Assembly (NCBI GenBank): GCA_900317055.1
Contig: ONFF01000001.1
Coordinates: 1-64,000 of the forward strand
Length of the DNA stretch: 64,000 nucleotides
Source: an uncultured Bacteroidales bacterium
GTDB taxonomy: Bacteria; Bacteroidota; Bacteroidia; Bacteroidales; F082
Direction of reading: 5' to 3'
In this document: positions 17,752 through 25,755 of the stretch, one piece after another
Layout: every line of letters begins with the position of its first letter
Numbering within the stretch: position 1 is the stretch's first letter
Program-made: the position numbers and the translations under genes
Notes under the pieces: model-generated
What the model saw: the letters and a program-made list of their open reading frames with translations, nothing else
Told to the model about the DNA's origin: nothing
Database searches by the model: none

Positions 17752-18132
17752 CTAGAATTTACTCATAAACTTCTCGCTGTCAACCACAAACCTTTCATGG
17801 ATACCTTCGCCAACCAGTGTCTCGCCCTCGAAGCATTTCACCTCAAAGACCAAACGGCGGCGGTCCACTTCGGTGATTTCTGCTTCGCAGCGAATGGTGG
17901 AGCCTACAGGGCTGGCTTTCAAGTGCTTGATGTTGACCGCGATACCCACAGTGGTGTTGCCTTCACCGATTTTGTCGGCGACACTTTCGAGGCAGGTTTT
18001 CTCCATGAGGGCAATCATGGCGGGGGTGGCAAAGACCTCCAACGCCCCCGAGCCGTAAACGGCAGCGGTATCCTTATGCTCCACCACCAGCGTCACGCTG
18101 TTGTGGAGCCCTTTCAGTGCATTGTATTCCAT
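17752..18132 (-). CDS. Hotdog-fold thioesterase (FlK-like family)
   Basis: This 126-residue cytosolic protein has the pattern of the fluoroacetyl-CoA thioesterase-like hotdog family: FATPAMIALMEKTC for the central helix, GNTTVGIAVNIKHLKASPVG for the strand and turn with the conserved His/Lys, and a C-terminal RFVVD strand. Its ATG overlaps the stop codon of the OsmC gene by one base (TAATG), implying translational coupling. The family usually hydrolyses small acyl-CoA thioesters, but the substrate here is unknown. Confidence 0.85.
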   Translation of the reverse strand: MEYNALKGLHNSVTLVVEHKDTAAVYGSGALEVFATPAMIALMEKTCLESVADKIGEGNTTVGIAVNIKHLKASPVGSTIRCEAEITEVDRRRLVFEVKCFEGETLVGEGIHERFVVDSEKFMSKF

Positions 18133-18542
18133 TAGGCTTGGAAGTTCATGGTGATGTTAACGATGACATCGGGATGCAGCGAGCGGCCCACGGGGCAGCT
18201 TTCGGCTGCGGCCCACAGCAGGGCTTTCTGTTTCTCGGTGTATTCCTTTGCAGGGAAGTTGAACACGATGTCGATCTGCCCGATGCGGCGCGGGTCGGCG
18301 TTCATGGTCTTCTTCACCGTGTAGGTGGTACCGTCGATGTCGAACTTGTGGCCTTGTGCGCTGATGCCCATGATGGTCATCATGCAGCCGGCGAGGGCTG
18401 CGCAGGCGAGGTCGGTGGGCGAGAAGGCTTCGCCTTTGCCGTGGTTATCGGTGGGTGCGTCGGTGAGGATGGTGTTGCCCGACTGCACATGGGTCATCTC
18501 ATTGCGGAGATTGCCTTTGTATGTTCCTTTAATGGTTACCAT
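18132..18542 (-). CDS. OsmC/Ohr family protein
   Basis: The gene encodes 136 residues from the ATG at 18542 (MVTIKGTYKGNL). A longer frame reaching back to 18617 only translates repeat-element sequence and is rejected. Typical features are SPTDLACAALAGCMMTIMG carrying the first redox cysteine region and AAESCPVGRSLHPD carrying the second cysteine, the pair that reduces organic hydroperoxides in this family. Its neighbour, the thioesterase, overlaps the stop codon. Whether it acts as peroxidase or in stress adaptation cannot be told from sequence. Confidence 0.88.
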   Translation of the reverse strand: MVTIKGTYKGNLRNEMTHVQSGNTILTDAPTDNHGKGEAFSPTDLACAALAGCMMTIMGISAQGHKFDIDGTTYTVKKTMNADPRRIGQIDIVFNFPAKEYTEKQKALLWAAAESCPVGRSLHPDVIVNITMNFQA

Positions 18543-18556
18543 ATTGTGTCTTATTA

Positions 18557-18642
18557 ATTCGGAATGCTGAATGAGGAATGCTGAATGAGGACTAAGCCCA
18601 GCAGCGCATCGCGACATTCAGCATTCAGCATTCATAATTCAA
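18557..18642. repeat. Palindromic intergenic element, family B copy 1
   Basis: The arms carry GGAATGCTGAATGAGGAATG on the left and CATTCAGCATTCAGCATTC on the right, around a core AAGCCCAGCAGCGCATCGCG. The same arms and a matching core recur at 30058-30172. It sits between deoC and osmC, directly at the 5' end of osmC. Confidence 0.75.
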
Positions 18643-18648
18643 CATTTA

Positions 18649-19491
18649 TCATTTGTTTATTTGTTCCAAGATAAGTCCAGCGAGGCGGCTTGTGCCAACG
18701 CGGAAGAGGTTTGGGTTGAGCCATTGTTCGCCGAGGATGTTTTTCACCAAATAATAATAGGTGAGGGCATCTTCAGGTGTTTTCATGCCACCGGCGGGCT
18801 TGAAGCCGACCTTCTTGCCCGTGGCCTCGTAGTATTCCTTGATGGTGTCGATCATGACGATGGCGGCCAAAGGGGTGGCGGCCACCGGCACCTTACCCGT
18901 TGAGGTCTTGATGAAGTCGGCACCGGCGAGGATGGCCAATTCACTGGCTTTGCGGATGTTTTCAACCGTTTTCAGTTCGCCCGTCTCAAGGATGACTTTC
19001 AGTTTGGCCTTGTTGCCGCATGTTTCCTTGATGGTCTTGATTTCGTTGAAGACCTCATCGTAACGACCAGCGAGGAAAGTGCCGCGAGAGATGACCATGT
19101 CGACCTCATCGGCACCTTCATTGACGCAGTATTCCACTTCCTTGACTTTTAGGTCGAACGGCATCTGTCCCGAGGGGAAGCAGCAGGCCACCGTGGCTAC
19201 ACGGATGCCGCTGCCAGCGAGCTGTTGTTTGGCCTGACGGATGAAAGGACTGTAGATGCAGATGGCTGGTACGCTGAGGTGCGGTTTTTGCTTCGGGAAA
19301 GCCAAGGCTTTTTCGCAGAAGTCCTTGATCTTAGCTTCGTTGTCGAAGGCTTCCAAGGTGGTGAAATCGATGCTTTGGAAGATGGTGCGCAGAGCTTCCT
19401 TTTCGTGACCTTTTTTCTTCTCTTCGTTGAGAATCAACGCGATGCGCTCATTGAGCGCAGCTTCGCTATGGTTGTAGGGTTTGAATTTCAT
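18649..19491 (-). CDS. deoC: Deoxyribose-phosphate aldolase
   Basis: This 280-residue class I aldolase splits 2-deoxyribose-5-phosphate into acetaldehyde and glyceraldehyde-3-phosphate in deoxynucleoside catabolism. The Schiff-base lysine is in DFIKTSTGK (Lys195). Further signatures are KLKVILETGEL, GADEVDMVISRG and GFKPAGGMKTPEDAL. The 50-residue N-terminal extension is as in other Bacteroidetes DeoC proteins. It has its own promoter and no other nucleoside catabolic gene nearby. Confidence 0.95.
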   Translation of the reverse strand: MKFKPYNHSEAALNERIALILNEEKKKGHEKEALRTIFQSIDFTTLEAFDNEAKIKDFCEKALAFPKQKPHLSVPAICIYSPFIRQAKQQLAGSGIRVATVACCFPSGQMPFDLKVKEVEYCVNEGADEVDMVISRGTFLAGRYDEVFNEIKTIKETCGNKAKLKVILETGELKTVENIRKASELAILAGADFIKTSTGKVPVAATPLAAIVMIDTIKEYYEATGKKVGFKPAGGMKTPEDALTYYYLVKNILGEQWLNPNLFRVGTSRLAGLILEQINK

Positions 19492-19508
19492 AAAAATAGA
19501 ATTTTAGG

Positions 19509-19516
19509 CAAAGGTA
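19509..19516 (-). promoter_or_regulatory. -7 promoter box for deoC
   Basis: On the minus strand TACCTTTG is an exact TAnnTTTG match 18 bp before the ATG, predicting a very short leader. Confidence 0.55.
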
Positions 19517-19538
19517 GTGCTTTTTCTTGAAACAAGTC

Positions 19539-20663
19539 TTATTTTCTTAGCCACAATCCAAAAAACCGATCATACACGCTGTATCCGTCCTCGTCTTCGG
19601 CAACAAGTTCTTTGTCGATGAGGACACGGAGAGCGCTTCTTACGGTGCTGGCTGGTCCAGGTTGGTGTTTTTGCAGAAACTCTTGACTTCCGATTTCTCT
19701 TACTTTCCCCTCATGGGCGATGGCTTTAATGAGTGCCAACTGATTGGATGTAAGTAGCTTGCAGTAGGTTCTGAACGACTCTTTGTATTCTTCTAAAATG
19801 TCATCCACGGTTGAGGCTAAGGCTTGTTTGTCGATTAGGCGCATCCCGTATTGGTAAAGCCGGTTCAGTATGCATTGGATATACCAAGTGTGGCCATAAA
19901 CGGTGGTGTACAATTCATGGAAGGTTTCTTGTGGTAACATCTGCTTATTGCACTCAAAATGGCGTTGGGCAAACTCCAAATAAGTGTCTTCGGGGATTTC
20001 GTATAAGGGGAGCATTTGCGTGCTTTGGAAAAACGGACGGTTGGCAGTCATGAACATTTCCGTCATTATATGCTTTTGGCTACCCGCAAAAATGAAGTTG
20101 ACATTGGTAAGATGCTGTATGTGGCTACGCAGCAGAGCCTCCATCTTTGGCTCGGGATAGTCGGTGATGACTTGAAACTCATCGAATGCAACATAACACG
20201 GCAGTTTCGACTTTTCCAACCAGCCGAAAATCTCGTCCAACGAAGCTTCTGCTTCAGTCGGCTTGATGTCAAGGCTGATTTGTGGTGCACCCGTTGATGG
20301 TTCGGCGGACAGAACAGGTCGCAGCGACTTGAACCACGATAAGATTTCTTTCCAAACGCGTCCCGAAGGCATCCCAATTTGCTTCAATACGACCTTGCCG
20401 AAAGCTTGTACCAAGTCAGCGAGGCAAGTGGTTTGATCCAAGTCGACGTAAAAGCAATTTGCTTCTTTTGGGTCAATTTTTCCAAAAATATGCTTGATTA
20501 ACCCCGTTTTTCCCATTCTTCTTGGGCTAATTAGGGTTACATTTCGACCATTTTTGAGTGCTTCTATAAGTCGTTTTGTCTCGTTTTCTCGGTCACAGAA
20601 GTAGTCGCTTCCAAGATAGGCAAGTACGGAGAATGGGTTGAAATCTTTTGTTTTACCAGACAT
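19539..20663 (-). CDS. AAA ATPase (ATPase_2 / archaeal-type NTPase family)
   Basis: This 374-residue protein has a Walker A motif in ISPRRMGKTGLIKH (about 45-58) and a Walker B-like strand in LPCYVAFDEFQVI (DEF). A sensor-like NFIFAGSQKHIM follows. A winged-helix-like C-terminus (about 290-374) contains a REIGSQEFLQKHQPG..TVRSALRVLIDKELV pattern. Such NTPases occur in many copies in Bacteroidales and archaea. Their roles are largely unknown. It stands alone with a distinctive leader carrying palindromic iterons (20704-20733). Confidence 0.85.
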   Translation of the reverse strand: MSGKTKDFNPFSVLAYLGSDYFCDRENETKRLIEALKNGRNVTLISPRRMGKTGLIKHIFGKIDPKEANCFYVDLDQTTCLADLVQAFGKVVLKQIGMPSGRVWKEILSWFKSLRPVLSAEPSTGAPQISLDIKPTEAEASLDEIFGWLEKSKLPCYVAFDEFQVITDYPEPKMEALLRSHIQHLTNVNFIFAGSQKHIMTEMFMTANRPFFQSTQMLPLYEIPEDTYLEFAQRHFECNKQMLPQETFHELYTTVYGHTWYIQCILNRLYQYGMRLIDKQALASTVDDILEEYKESFRTYCKLLTSNQLALIKAIAHEGKVREIGSQEFLQKHQPGPASTVRSALRVLIDKELVAEDEDGYSVYDRFFGLWLRK

Positions 20664-20703
20664 TATGTCTAAATTTTAAACGATAATTTTGCATTTGATT
20701 ACC

Positions 20704-20733
20704 GCGAAAATTTCGCGACGAAAATTTCGCGAC
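20704..20733. promoter_or_regulatory. Tandem 14-bp palindromic iterons in the AAA ATPase leader
   Basis: CGAAAATTTCGCGAC occurs at 20705-20719 and again at 20719-20733, a 14-bp period, each copy being palindromic (GCGAAAATTTCGC). They lie between the -7 box and the start codon of the ATPase gene. This layout suits an operator or a paired RNA/DNA-binding site; the binder is unknown. Confidence 0.6.
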
Positions 20734-20746
20734 AACTTTTTCGTTG

Positions 20747-20754
20747 CAAAAGTA
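20747..20754 (-). promoter_or_regulatory. -7 promoter box for the AAA ATPase gene
   Basis: On the minus strand TACTTTTG matches TAnnTTTG about 84 bp before the ATG. Transcription would begin just upstream of the palindromic iterons. Confidence 0.5.
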
Positions 20755-20764
20755 GACTTTTTTT

Positions 20765-22720
20765 TCAAGTTAGCAAGTACTCCAAGAAAATTTTCATTCT
20801 CCACTTCCACTGGTTTTTGGCATTGGCCGGGACATTGATTTGGTCGTCCGCGGGGTTTGTCGACCAATTCTTTTCGTCCAAGTCCAGCAGGTCTTGCAAA
20901 GGATAGATGTTCCACTTTGAGGGACTGTCCAAGTGTTTTTCCATTATCTTTTTGAGCGTCTTGGCGGTGACTTTGCGGTCGTCGAGGTCGAGGCTGTCGA
21001 GGAACTGGCGGGTGTGCACGCGGTCTTCGGCCAACCAGCCACGCAGGGTGGACATGTCGTGGGTGCCGGTGGTGTAGACACAGTTTTCGGGTAGGTCTTC
21101 GGTCTGCACAAACTGATGGCCGAACACCTTGGGCATTCGCTGCACTTCTAAGCTCATGATGCCCAATTCTTGCATCACTTCAGGCACGCATGCTGGAATC
21201 ATGCCGAGGTCTTCGCCACAGGCAATCATCTTTGTTGCGTTGATTAAGGCAGGTAACTTCTCTAAGGCTTTCTGTTTCCAAAACTCGTTGTGGCGATGGA
21301 AATAGAAATCCTCGTAGAGGGCGTCGATGGCGCTTTTCTGTTCCTCGCTGAGCGCTTGATAGACTTTGGTCTTTTGTAAATCAATGCGCGGGATGTACTT
21401 GTCTTTCTCGTTGGGTGCAGGGATGAAAAGGGTGTTAAGGCCTTTCTTCAAGTGTTTGCTTTTGATGAAATGGAAGCCTTGGCCTTTAATTTCTTCTATG
21501 CTCAAGGGTAGGGCAGGAGAGAAGTGTCCCAGTAGTCCCGACTTGGCCGTCTTTGGAATTTCCCAGATGCGGAAGAAACCTAAGATATGGTCGATGCGGT
21601 AGGCGTCGAAATAACGCGCCATCACTTGCAGGCGGCGTTGCCACCAAGCGTAGCCGTCTTTGGCCATCGCTTCCCAGTTGTAGGACGGGAAGCCCCAGTT
21701 TTGTCCCTCGGCGGCGAAGTCATCGGGCGGTGCACCCACTTGTACATCGAGGTTGAATAAATCGGGATGCGATTTCACATCCACTCCTGATGGATTTACT
21801 CCTATGGGGATGTCACCTTTCAGCAGCAAGCCCTTGTCGTGCAAAGCTTTGACGGCCTCGCGCAGCTGTTTGTCGCAGTGGTATTGCAGGAAGAGGTGAA
21901 TCTCCGTGCCGTTGCCGTCGCGCTCCGAGCAATATTGGGCATAGTCGAGTAGCCAGTCATCGTTTTCTTTGACAAACTGTTTGAATTCGGTGGCTTCTTT
22001 CAAAGTATCCCATTGCTGCTCAAAAGCGATTTGGAAGTATTTCCATTTGGCTTTCAGTACCTTGGGATAATTGATGAATTCCTCCTTGTTGAGCATTGTC
22101 CGCATCCGCTTGAAAGCGGTGCTATTTATTGCTTTTCCTTTCATGTCATTCCCTTGGGAATCTATGGAAGGAAAAGCAATGCCCTCCAACTTTTCTATGT
22201 TCAAATAAATCGGGTTCAGCGCAAAAGCCGAAATGGCATTATAAGGATAGGAATCGTGCCAATCGTAATGTGCAGTGGTGTCGTTAATGGGCAGGATTTG
22301 GATGATTTTCATGTCGTTAGCCACGCACCAATCGCCTAGTTTCGGTAAGTCAGCATATTCGCCTATGCCGAAATCGTTTTCCGTGCGCAGGCTGAACAGC
22401 GGCACGGCCACACCTTTCATGGTCTGCCTTTCGGTGAGGCCAAACCAATCCCAAACGCGGTCTTTTCCCTCGGGTAAAATGCGGTTGGGACCGCCCTCCC
22501 AACGGATTTGGTCGTTTTCACGGATGAAATATTTGTATTCCGTGGTCGGTAGAGACGCACGACCGTGCGTCTCTACGGAAACGGACCAAATCCCAGGCCC
22601 CACATATTCCATCGGAACGGCCTTGTTTGGATTCCAATTGCCTAATTCTGGGGTGTTTCCCGTGAGGAACAATTCCTCGCCCCAGCGGCTGTCGTATCGT
22701 AATCTGAATAGGGTTTTCAT
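20765..22720 (-). CDS. malQ: 4-alpha-glucanotransferase (GH77) with N-terminal CBM20
   Basis: This 651-residue enzyme moves alpha-1,4-glucan segments during maltodextrin and starch use. Residues about 1-95 form a starch-binding CBM20 domain (ELFLTGNTPELGNWNPNKA, EYKYF, IRWEGGPNR). The GH77 domain carries DAYRIDHILGFFRIWEIP (nucleophile Asp), IACGEDLGMIP (acid/base Glu) and TGTHDMSTLRGW. No signal peptide is visible, so it is cytosolic. Codons 49-58 are encoded by a 28-bp palindromic element (22549-22576), an apparent in-frame insertion in the CBM20. A second short palindrome lies at 22147-22162. Confidence 0.93.
   Translation of the reverse strand: MKTLFRLRYDSRWGEELFLTGNTPELGNWNPNKAVPMEYVGPGIWSVSVETHGRASLPTTEYKYFIRENDQIRWEGGPNRILPEGKDRVWDWFGLTERQTMKGVAVPLFSLRTENDFGIGEYADLPKLGDWCVANDMKIIQILPINDTTAHYDWHDSYPYNAISAFALNPIYLNIEKLEGIAFPSIDSQGNDMKGKAINSTAFKRMRTMLNKEEFINYPKVLKAKWKYFQIAFEQQWDTLKEATEFKQFVKENDDWLLDYAQYCSERDGNGTEIHLFLQYHCDKQLREAVKALHDKGLLLKGDIPIGVNPSGVDVKSHPDLFNLDVQVGAPPDDFAAEGQNWGFPSYNWEAMAKDGYAWWQRRLQVMARYFDAYRIDHILGFFRIWEIPKTAKSGLLGHFSPALPLSIEEIKGQGFHFIKSKHLKKGLNTLFIPAPNEKDKYIPRIDLQKTKVYQALSEEQKSAIDALYEDFYFHRHNEFWKQKALEKLPALINATKMIACGEDLGMIPACVPEVMQELGIMSLEVQRMPKVFGHQFVQTEDLPENCVYTTGTHDMSTLRGWLAEDRVHTRQFLDSLDLDDRKVTAKTLKKIMEKHLDSPSKWNIYPLQDLLDLDEKNWSTNPADDQINVPANAKNQWKWRMKIFLEYLLT
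22549..22576. repeat. Palindromic element, family E, inside malQ
   Basis: A 28-bp near-perfect palindrome beginning GTAGAGACGCACG and ending CGTGCGTCTCTAC. It is read in frame as VETHGRASL. An intergenic palindrome of the same length and the same outer nine bases lies at 31478-31505. Confidence 0.85.
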
Positions 22721-22724
22721 GCCG

Positions 22725-22732
22725 CAAAATTA
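22725..22732 (-). promoter_or_regulatory. -7 promoter box for malQ
   Basis: TAATTTTG on the minus strand ends only 5 bp before the malQ ATG. If used, transcription would start at or next to the start codon, giving a nearly leaderless mRNA. Confidence 0.4.
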
Positions 22733-22743
22733 TGAATTTATTT

Positions 22744-22830
22744 CACGCAGAAATCGCAGAAAACGCAGAAGCGCAAAGCGATGCAAAACAGCGTCCATAA
22801 GGCTTCCCATAGTTCTGCGTATTCTGCGTG
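22744..22830. repeat. Palindromic intergenic element, family C copy 1
   Basis: The left arm CACGCAGAAATCGCAG and the right arm TTCTGCGTATTCTGCGTG are inverted repeats around a core with GCGCAAAGCGATGCAAAA. The same arms and a similar core occur at 29331-29462. Confidence 0.75.
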
Positions 22831-22859
22831 CTACAATATCGTATTTTGCGTGGGAAAGA

Positions 22860-24323
22860 TCACTCGATTTTCACCCGACTAATCACCCCTCGGTTGCTCC
22901 CAGAATCGAAAAACACGCTGTAGGCATAACCGCCATGCACTTTGAATACCCTAGGATAAATCTTCTTGCTGGCCTTTTGTCCCATGCCGACTGTGCCTGC
23001 TTCGGGGTTGTAGAGGCCGATGTAACTCATCCCGTCTTCCACAAAAAGACCGTAAGTTTTGCCCGTGGCTTTGTCGGTGAGGAACTCGTTTTTGAAGAAT
23101 TGTTCTCCCGAAGTGATTTTCAGTTGTTGTCTTCTAGCAATTTTGAAGTCTGTGCCGATTTCCACGATTTCACGGTTGTCGAGGCCGACAAATTGAAGCA
23201 TGCCGTTGATTTTCAAGGGGACAATCTGGAATTCATTTTTGGCCATCATGGAGCAATACCATTGTATCATTCCAAGCAATGTCGGGGTTTCTGCCAAACG
23301 AACCAGATTTCCGTCCCAAGTTCCTTCGTTGATGAGGTCAATGCCAGGGCTTCCTCGTTCCGCTTTTTTGATGTTCATGGAAGTTATGCTTTCTCCTTCG
23401 CGCACTGGATTCCTGTCCCCGTTCTCTTCGTAGATGGACTCGAGGGTGAAGTTTTCCGCCATCGCCTGATGGTATTCGTTTTGTATCTTCATCCATTGCG
23501 ACTGGCATGCACGATAGCCGAGGGTGTCAATGAAACTGCATAAATATTGGGGCTTTTCCATGGAGCCGTCTTTCTTCATGTAAAGGAAGTCCTGGCTCTT
23601 GCCGTGGTTGAACTTGAGCCAATAAAGGCCACGGTCGTGAACGATGGTCCTTACGATGTATGCCCCGTTGTACTCGCAAACGATTTTGAGGAGTTTGTTG
23701 CGGTAGTCATCGCGCGAGAAGGTGGAAATGGGCAGAATACCTTGTTTTTCATCCAGATACACTTGCAGACAACTGTCTTGCCCGACAAGAATGAGGTCGT
23801 CGAAAGCGTCAATGTGGAGTTTTTCAAACAGTTGGTCGAAGTCCTTGTGGGCTTGTTCAATGCCTTCGGTGTCGAGGACGACCATCGATGAAGTCTTGGG
23901 CTTGTTCTCCAAAAGGTAGATTTTTCCGCCCAAAAACGCGATGTCGGCGATATTGCGGTTGGAAGCAGAGCGGTAAAAGTCTTTGCTTGCCGAAACGCCA
24001 ACTTCCTGAAGGTCGTAACTCATCTTGTGCATACGGAAACTGATATTGATGGAATCGCGCTGCAACTGTCTTGGCGTGAGGCTCACCACCGTATCCTGAT
24101 AGCCGATGCAGGAATAATAAAGGTTGACGGTCTCCGAGCGGTCGAAAAGCGGCAGTTCGTAATGCCCTTTGGCATCGGTGCTGGTGCCGTAGGGCGTGTT
24201 CACGATGCTGATGTTCACGTTCTCCACGCCGAGGTTGCCGTAAACGGTGGTTTTGGTTTGGGCAAAGAGGGTAGGGATGCCAAAAATGGAAAGTAGTACA
24301 GCCAATGTAAGTGTTCTTTTCAT
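22860..24323 (-). CDS. Secreted protein: carboxypeptidase-regulatory-like domain plus beta-propeller-like region
   Basis: This 487-residue protein has a signal peptide ending near FAQ22. Residues about 25-97 look like a CarboxypepD-regulatory domain (YGNLGVENVNISIVNTPYG, STDAKGHYELPLF). The rest, about 100-487, consists of repeated beta strands as in six-bladed beta-propellers (IADIAFLGGKIYLLEN, GLFVEDGMSYIGLYN). It resembles the 27073-28338 protein in layout. No catalytic motif or sorting domain is seen. Function is unknown; such proteins are often surface or periplasmic binding proteins. Confidence 0.7.
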   Translation of the reverse strand: MKRTLTLAVLLSIFGIPTLFAQTKTTVYGNLGVENVNISIVNTPYGTSTDAKGHYELPLFDRSETVNLYYSCIGYQDTVVSLTPRQLQRDSINISFRMHKMSYDLQEVGVSASKDFYRSASNRNIADIAFLGGKIYLLENKPKTSSMVVLDTEGIEQAHKDFDQLFEKLHIDAFDDLILVGQDSCLQVYLDEKQGILPISTFSRDDYRNKLLKIVCEYNGAYIVRTIVHDRGLYWLKFNHGKSQDFLYMKKDGSMEKPQYLCSFIDTLGYRACQSQWMKIQNEYHQAMAENFTLESIYEENGDRNPVREGESITSMNIKKAERGSPGIDLINEGTWDGNLVRLAETPTLLGMIQWYCSMMAKNEFQIVPLKINGMLQFVGLDNREIVEIGTDFKIARRQQLKITSGEQFFKNEFLTDKATGKTYGLFVEDGMSYIGLYNPEAGTVGMGQKASKKIYPRVFKVHGGYAYSVFFDSGSNRGVISRVKIE

Positions 24324-24340
24324 AGATTGTTGTTTTTGTG

Positions 24341-24358
24341 GATTCCTCGTGGGAATCT
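24341..24358. repeat. Short hairpin resembling a family D end
   Basis: GATTCC and GGAATC surround TCGTGG, the same hairpin that ends the ~130-bp family D elements at 33295, 46488 and 49657. Only the terminal hairpin is present here. Confidence 0.45.
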
Positions 24359-24363
24359 AATAT

Positions 24364-25602
24364 TTATCTTTCAATTTCATGCGCCTTATGGTTTTCGTTG
24401 ATGAAAAAGACCCCGTCTAAAGCCCGTGCCCATTTTCCCGGCTTGCAGTCGCCAAAAACAATGCTGTTGAAAACCATGTCAGCCCAATCCTTCTTTTGGC
24501 TCAAATCGCAGAAGCCGTATTCCATCCCGCGCTGGTTCAACCGAAACTCCATCGATGTCGAGTCCGGCATAATAGCCGTGCTGTCATTCGCATAGAAAAA
24601 GCCCGTGCTGCCGTCACCCGAAGTAAAAGCCAAGGAATACACTTGTCCCGGGAAAGCGTTTTCAAGATGCTCACCCAAGAGTACAAACTTTTTGTACAAA
24701 TCAGGCTCTGGCTCTTTCCCATACATGATTTGGTCAATTTTTTTGGCACCGTGAAAGTTGGCAGTCCAAATGATGACCTTCCTATCGGGGAAACGGTTCA
24801 AGTACCATTCCACGTTTTCAGCCATCTGTCGGTCTCGTATGTTGATACCTGCATTGACGGCATCCCAGTCCGTAAATCCAAGTCTTAACTGTCCCAAAAA
24901 TGCCAAGGCGTTGTCAATGGTCATGTCAAGGATGGCCTTCTTCTCCAAATCGGTTTCCTCTTCCAATGCTTTTCGGGCTTGGTTCATTTTCGAATCAAAG
25001 TAATCCAATTCGTTATGCGTCAAAGTGGTATCCATGCCCATTATGCGGTCATGAATAGCCATCAGGGAATCAAACGCACTTCCTCCCAACACGTTTGAAA
25101 CACTTGGTGAGGAAGCCAATAAATAAGGGATGAGGAAATAGTCACCAAGGGAAGGATTGCAGTCCATTCCCCAATACCTCACCTTGCCGCTACGCATGGC
25201 TTCCACCAAAGGAGCGGCTTCTTTTGTCTGGCTCCACAAGCCATACCAGGCATTGGCAACATCAAGATAGTTGCTGTCAATGCACAACGGCGGCAAAACA
25301 CCCTGTAATACAGCGCCATCAAGGAACCCCATACCTTCCAACACGACATCATATTCATTGTTCGCGTTGAGAAATTCAATCAGTTTTGACTTGATTTCAA
25401 AGGTCTTACCGTCGGCATGACCGGCTTCACCTAAAATCACAATGCGCTTGTCTTTGACAGCGGCTTTAATGGGTGCAAAGCTGGCTTGTTCGTCCGAAAA
25501 AGCCAGGAATTTGTCGGCGACTTGCTGCTCATTCGTTTTTGTCTCACAAGATATAAAAAGAGCGAGAACTGATACAATTGTAAAAAAGAACGCTTTTTTC
25601 AT
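24364..25602 (-). CDS. Erythromycin esterase-like lipoprotein
   Basis: This 412-residue protein has a lipoprotein-type signal (LFISC, Cys19). Its core matches the erythromycin esterase superfamily: RIVILGEAGHADGKTFEIKS near residue 54, YDVVLEGMGF with the conserved Glu, RDRQMAENVEWYLNR, and VIIWTANFHGAKK with the conserved His. Most members of this family are not macrolide resistance enzymes, and nothing here argues for resistance. The protein would be membrane-anchored and extracytoplasmic. The neighbour 25756-26982 has a distantly similar fold. Confidence 0.82.
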   Translation of the reverse strand: MKKAFFFTIVSVLALFISCETKTNEQQVADKFLAFSDEQASFAPIKAAVKDKRIVILGEAGHADGKTFEIKSKLIEFLNANNEYDVVLEGMGFLDGAVLQGVLPPLCIDSNYLDVANAWYGLWSQTKEAAPLVEAMRSGKVRYWGMDCNPSLGDYFLIPYLLASSPSVSNVLGGSAFDSLMAIHDRIMGMDTTLTHNELDYFDSKMNQARKALEEETDLEKKAILDMTIDNALAFLGQLRLGFTDWDAVNAGINIRDRQMAENVEWYLNRFPDRKVIIWTANFHGAKKIDQIMYGKEPEPDLYKKFVLLGEHLENAFPGQVYSLAFTSGDGSTGFFYANDSTAIMPDSTSMEFRLNQRGMEYGFCDLSQKKDWADMVFNSIVFGDCKPGKWARALDGVFFINENHKAHEIER

Positions 25603-25628
25603 GGTGAATATTTGTTAGTTTAGTGTCG

Positions 25629-25636
25629 CAAAACTA
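25629..25636 (-). promoter_or_regulatory. -7 promoter box for the EreA-like gene
   Basis: TAGTTTTG on the minus strand, an exact TAnnTTTG match 27 bp before the ATG. Confidence 0.5.
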
Positions 25637-25755
25637 TAATAATTATTAGTGGAGAAAACATCATTAGATGTAGGATAGAGACATTTGTTGAGGTGTTGAT
25701 TTAAAAAGTGTTGATAATCATTGTGTTATAAAATAATTGGTAGAGACTTTTAGGG

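Noticed and set aside
18543-18617. N-terminal extension of the OsmC protein
   Set aside because: The additional residues are translated repeat sequence (family B element).
24364-25602. Macrolide resistance gene (erythromycin esterase)
   Set aside because: It is only superfamily-level similarity in an anchored lipoprotein; no resistance context is present.
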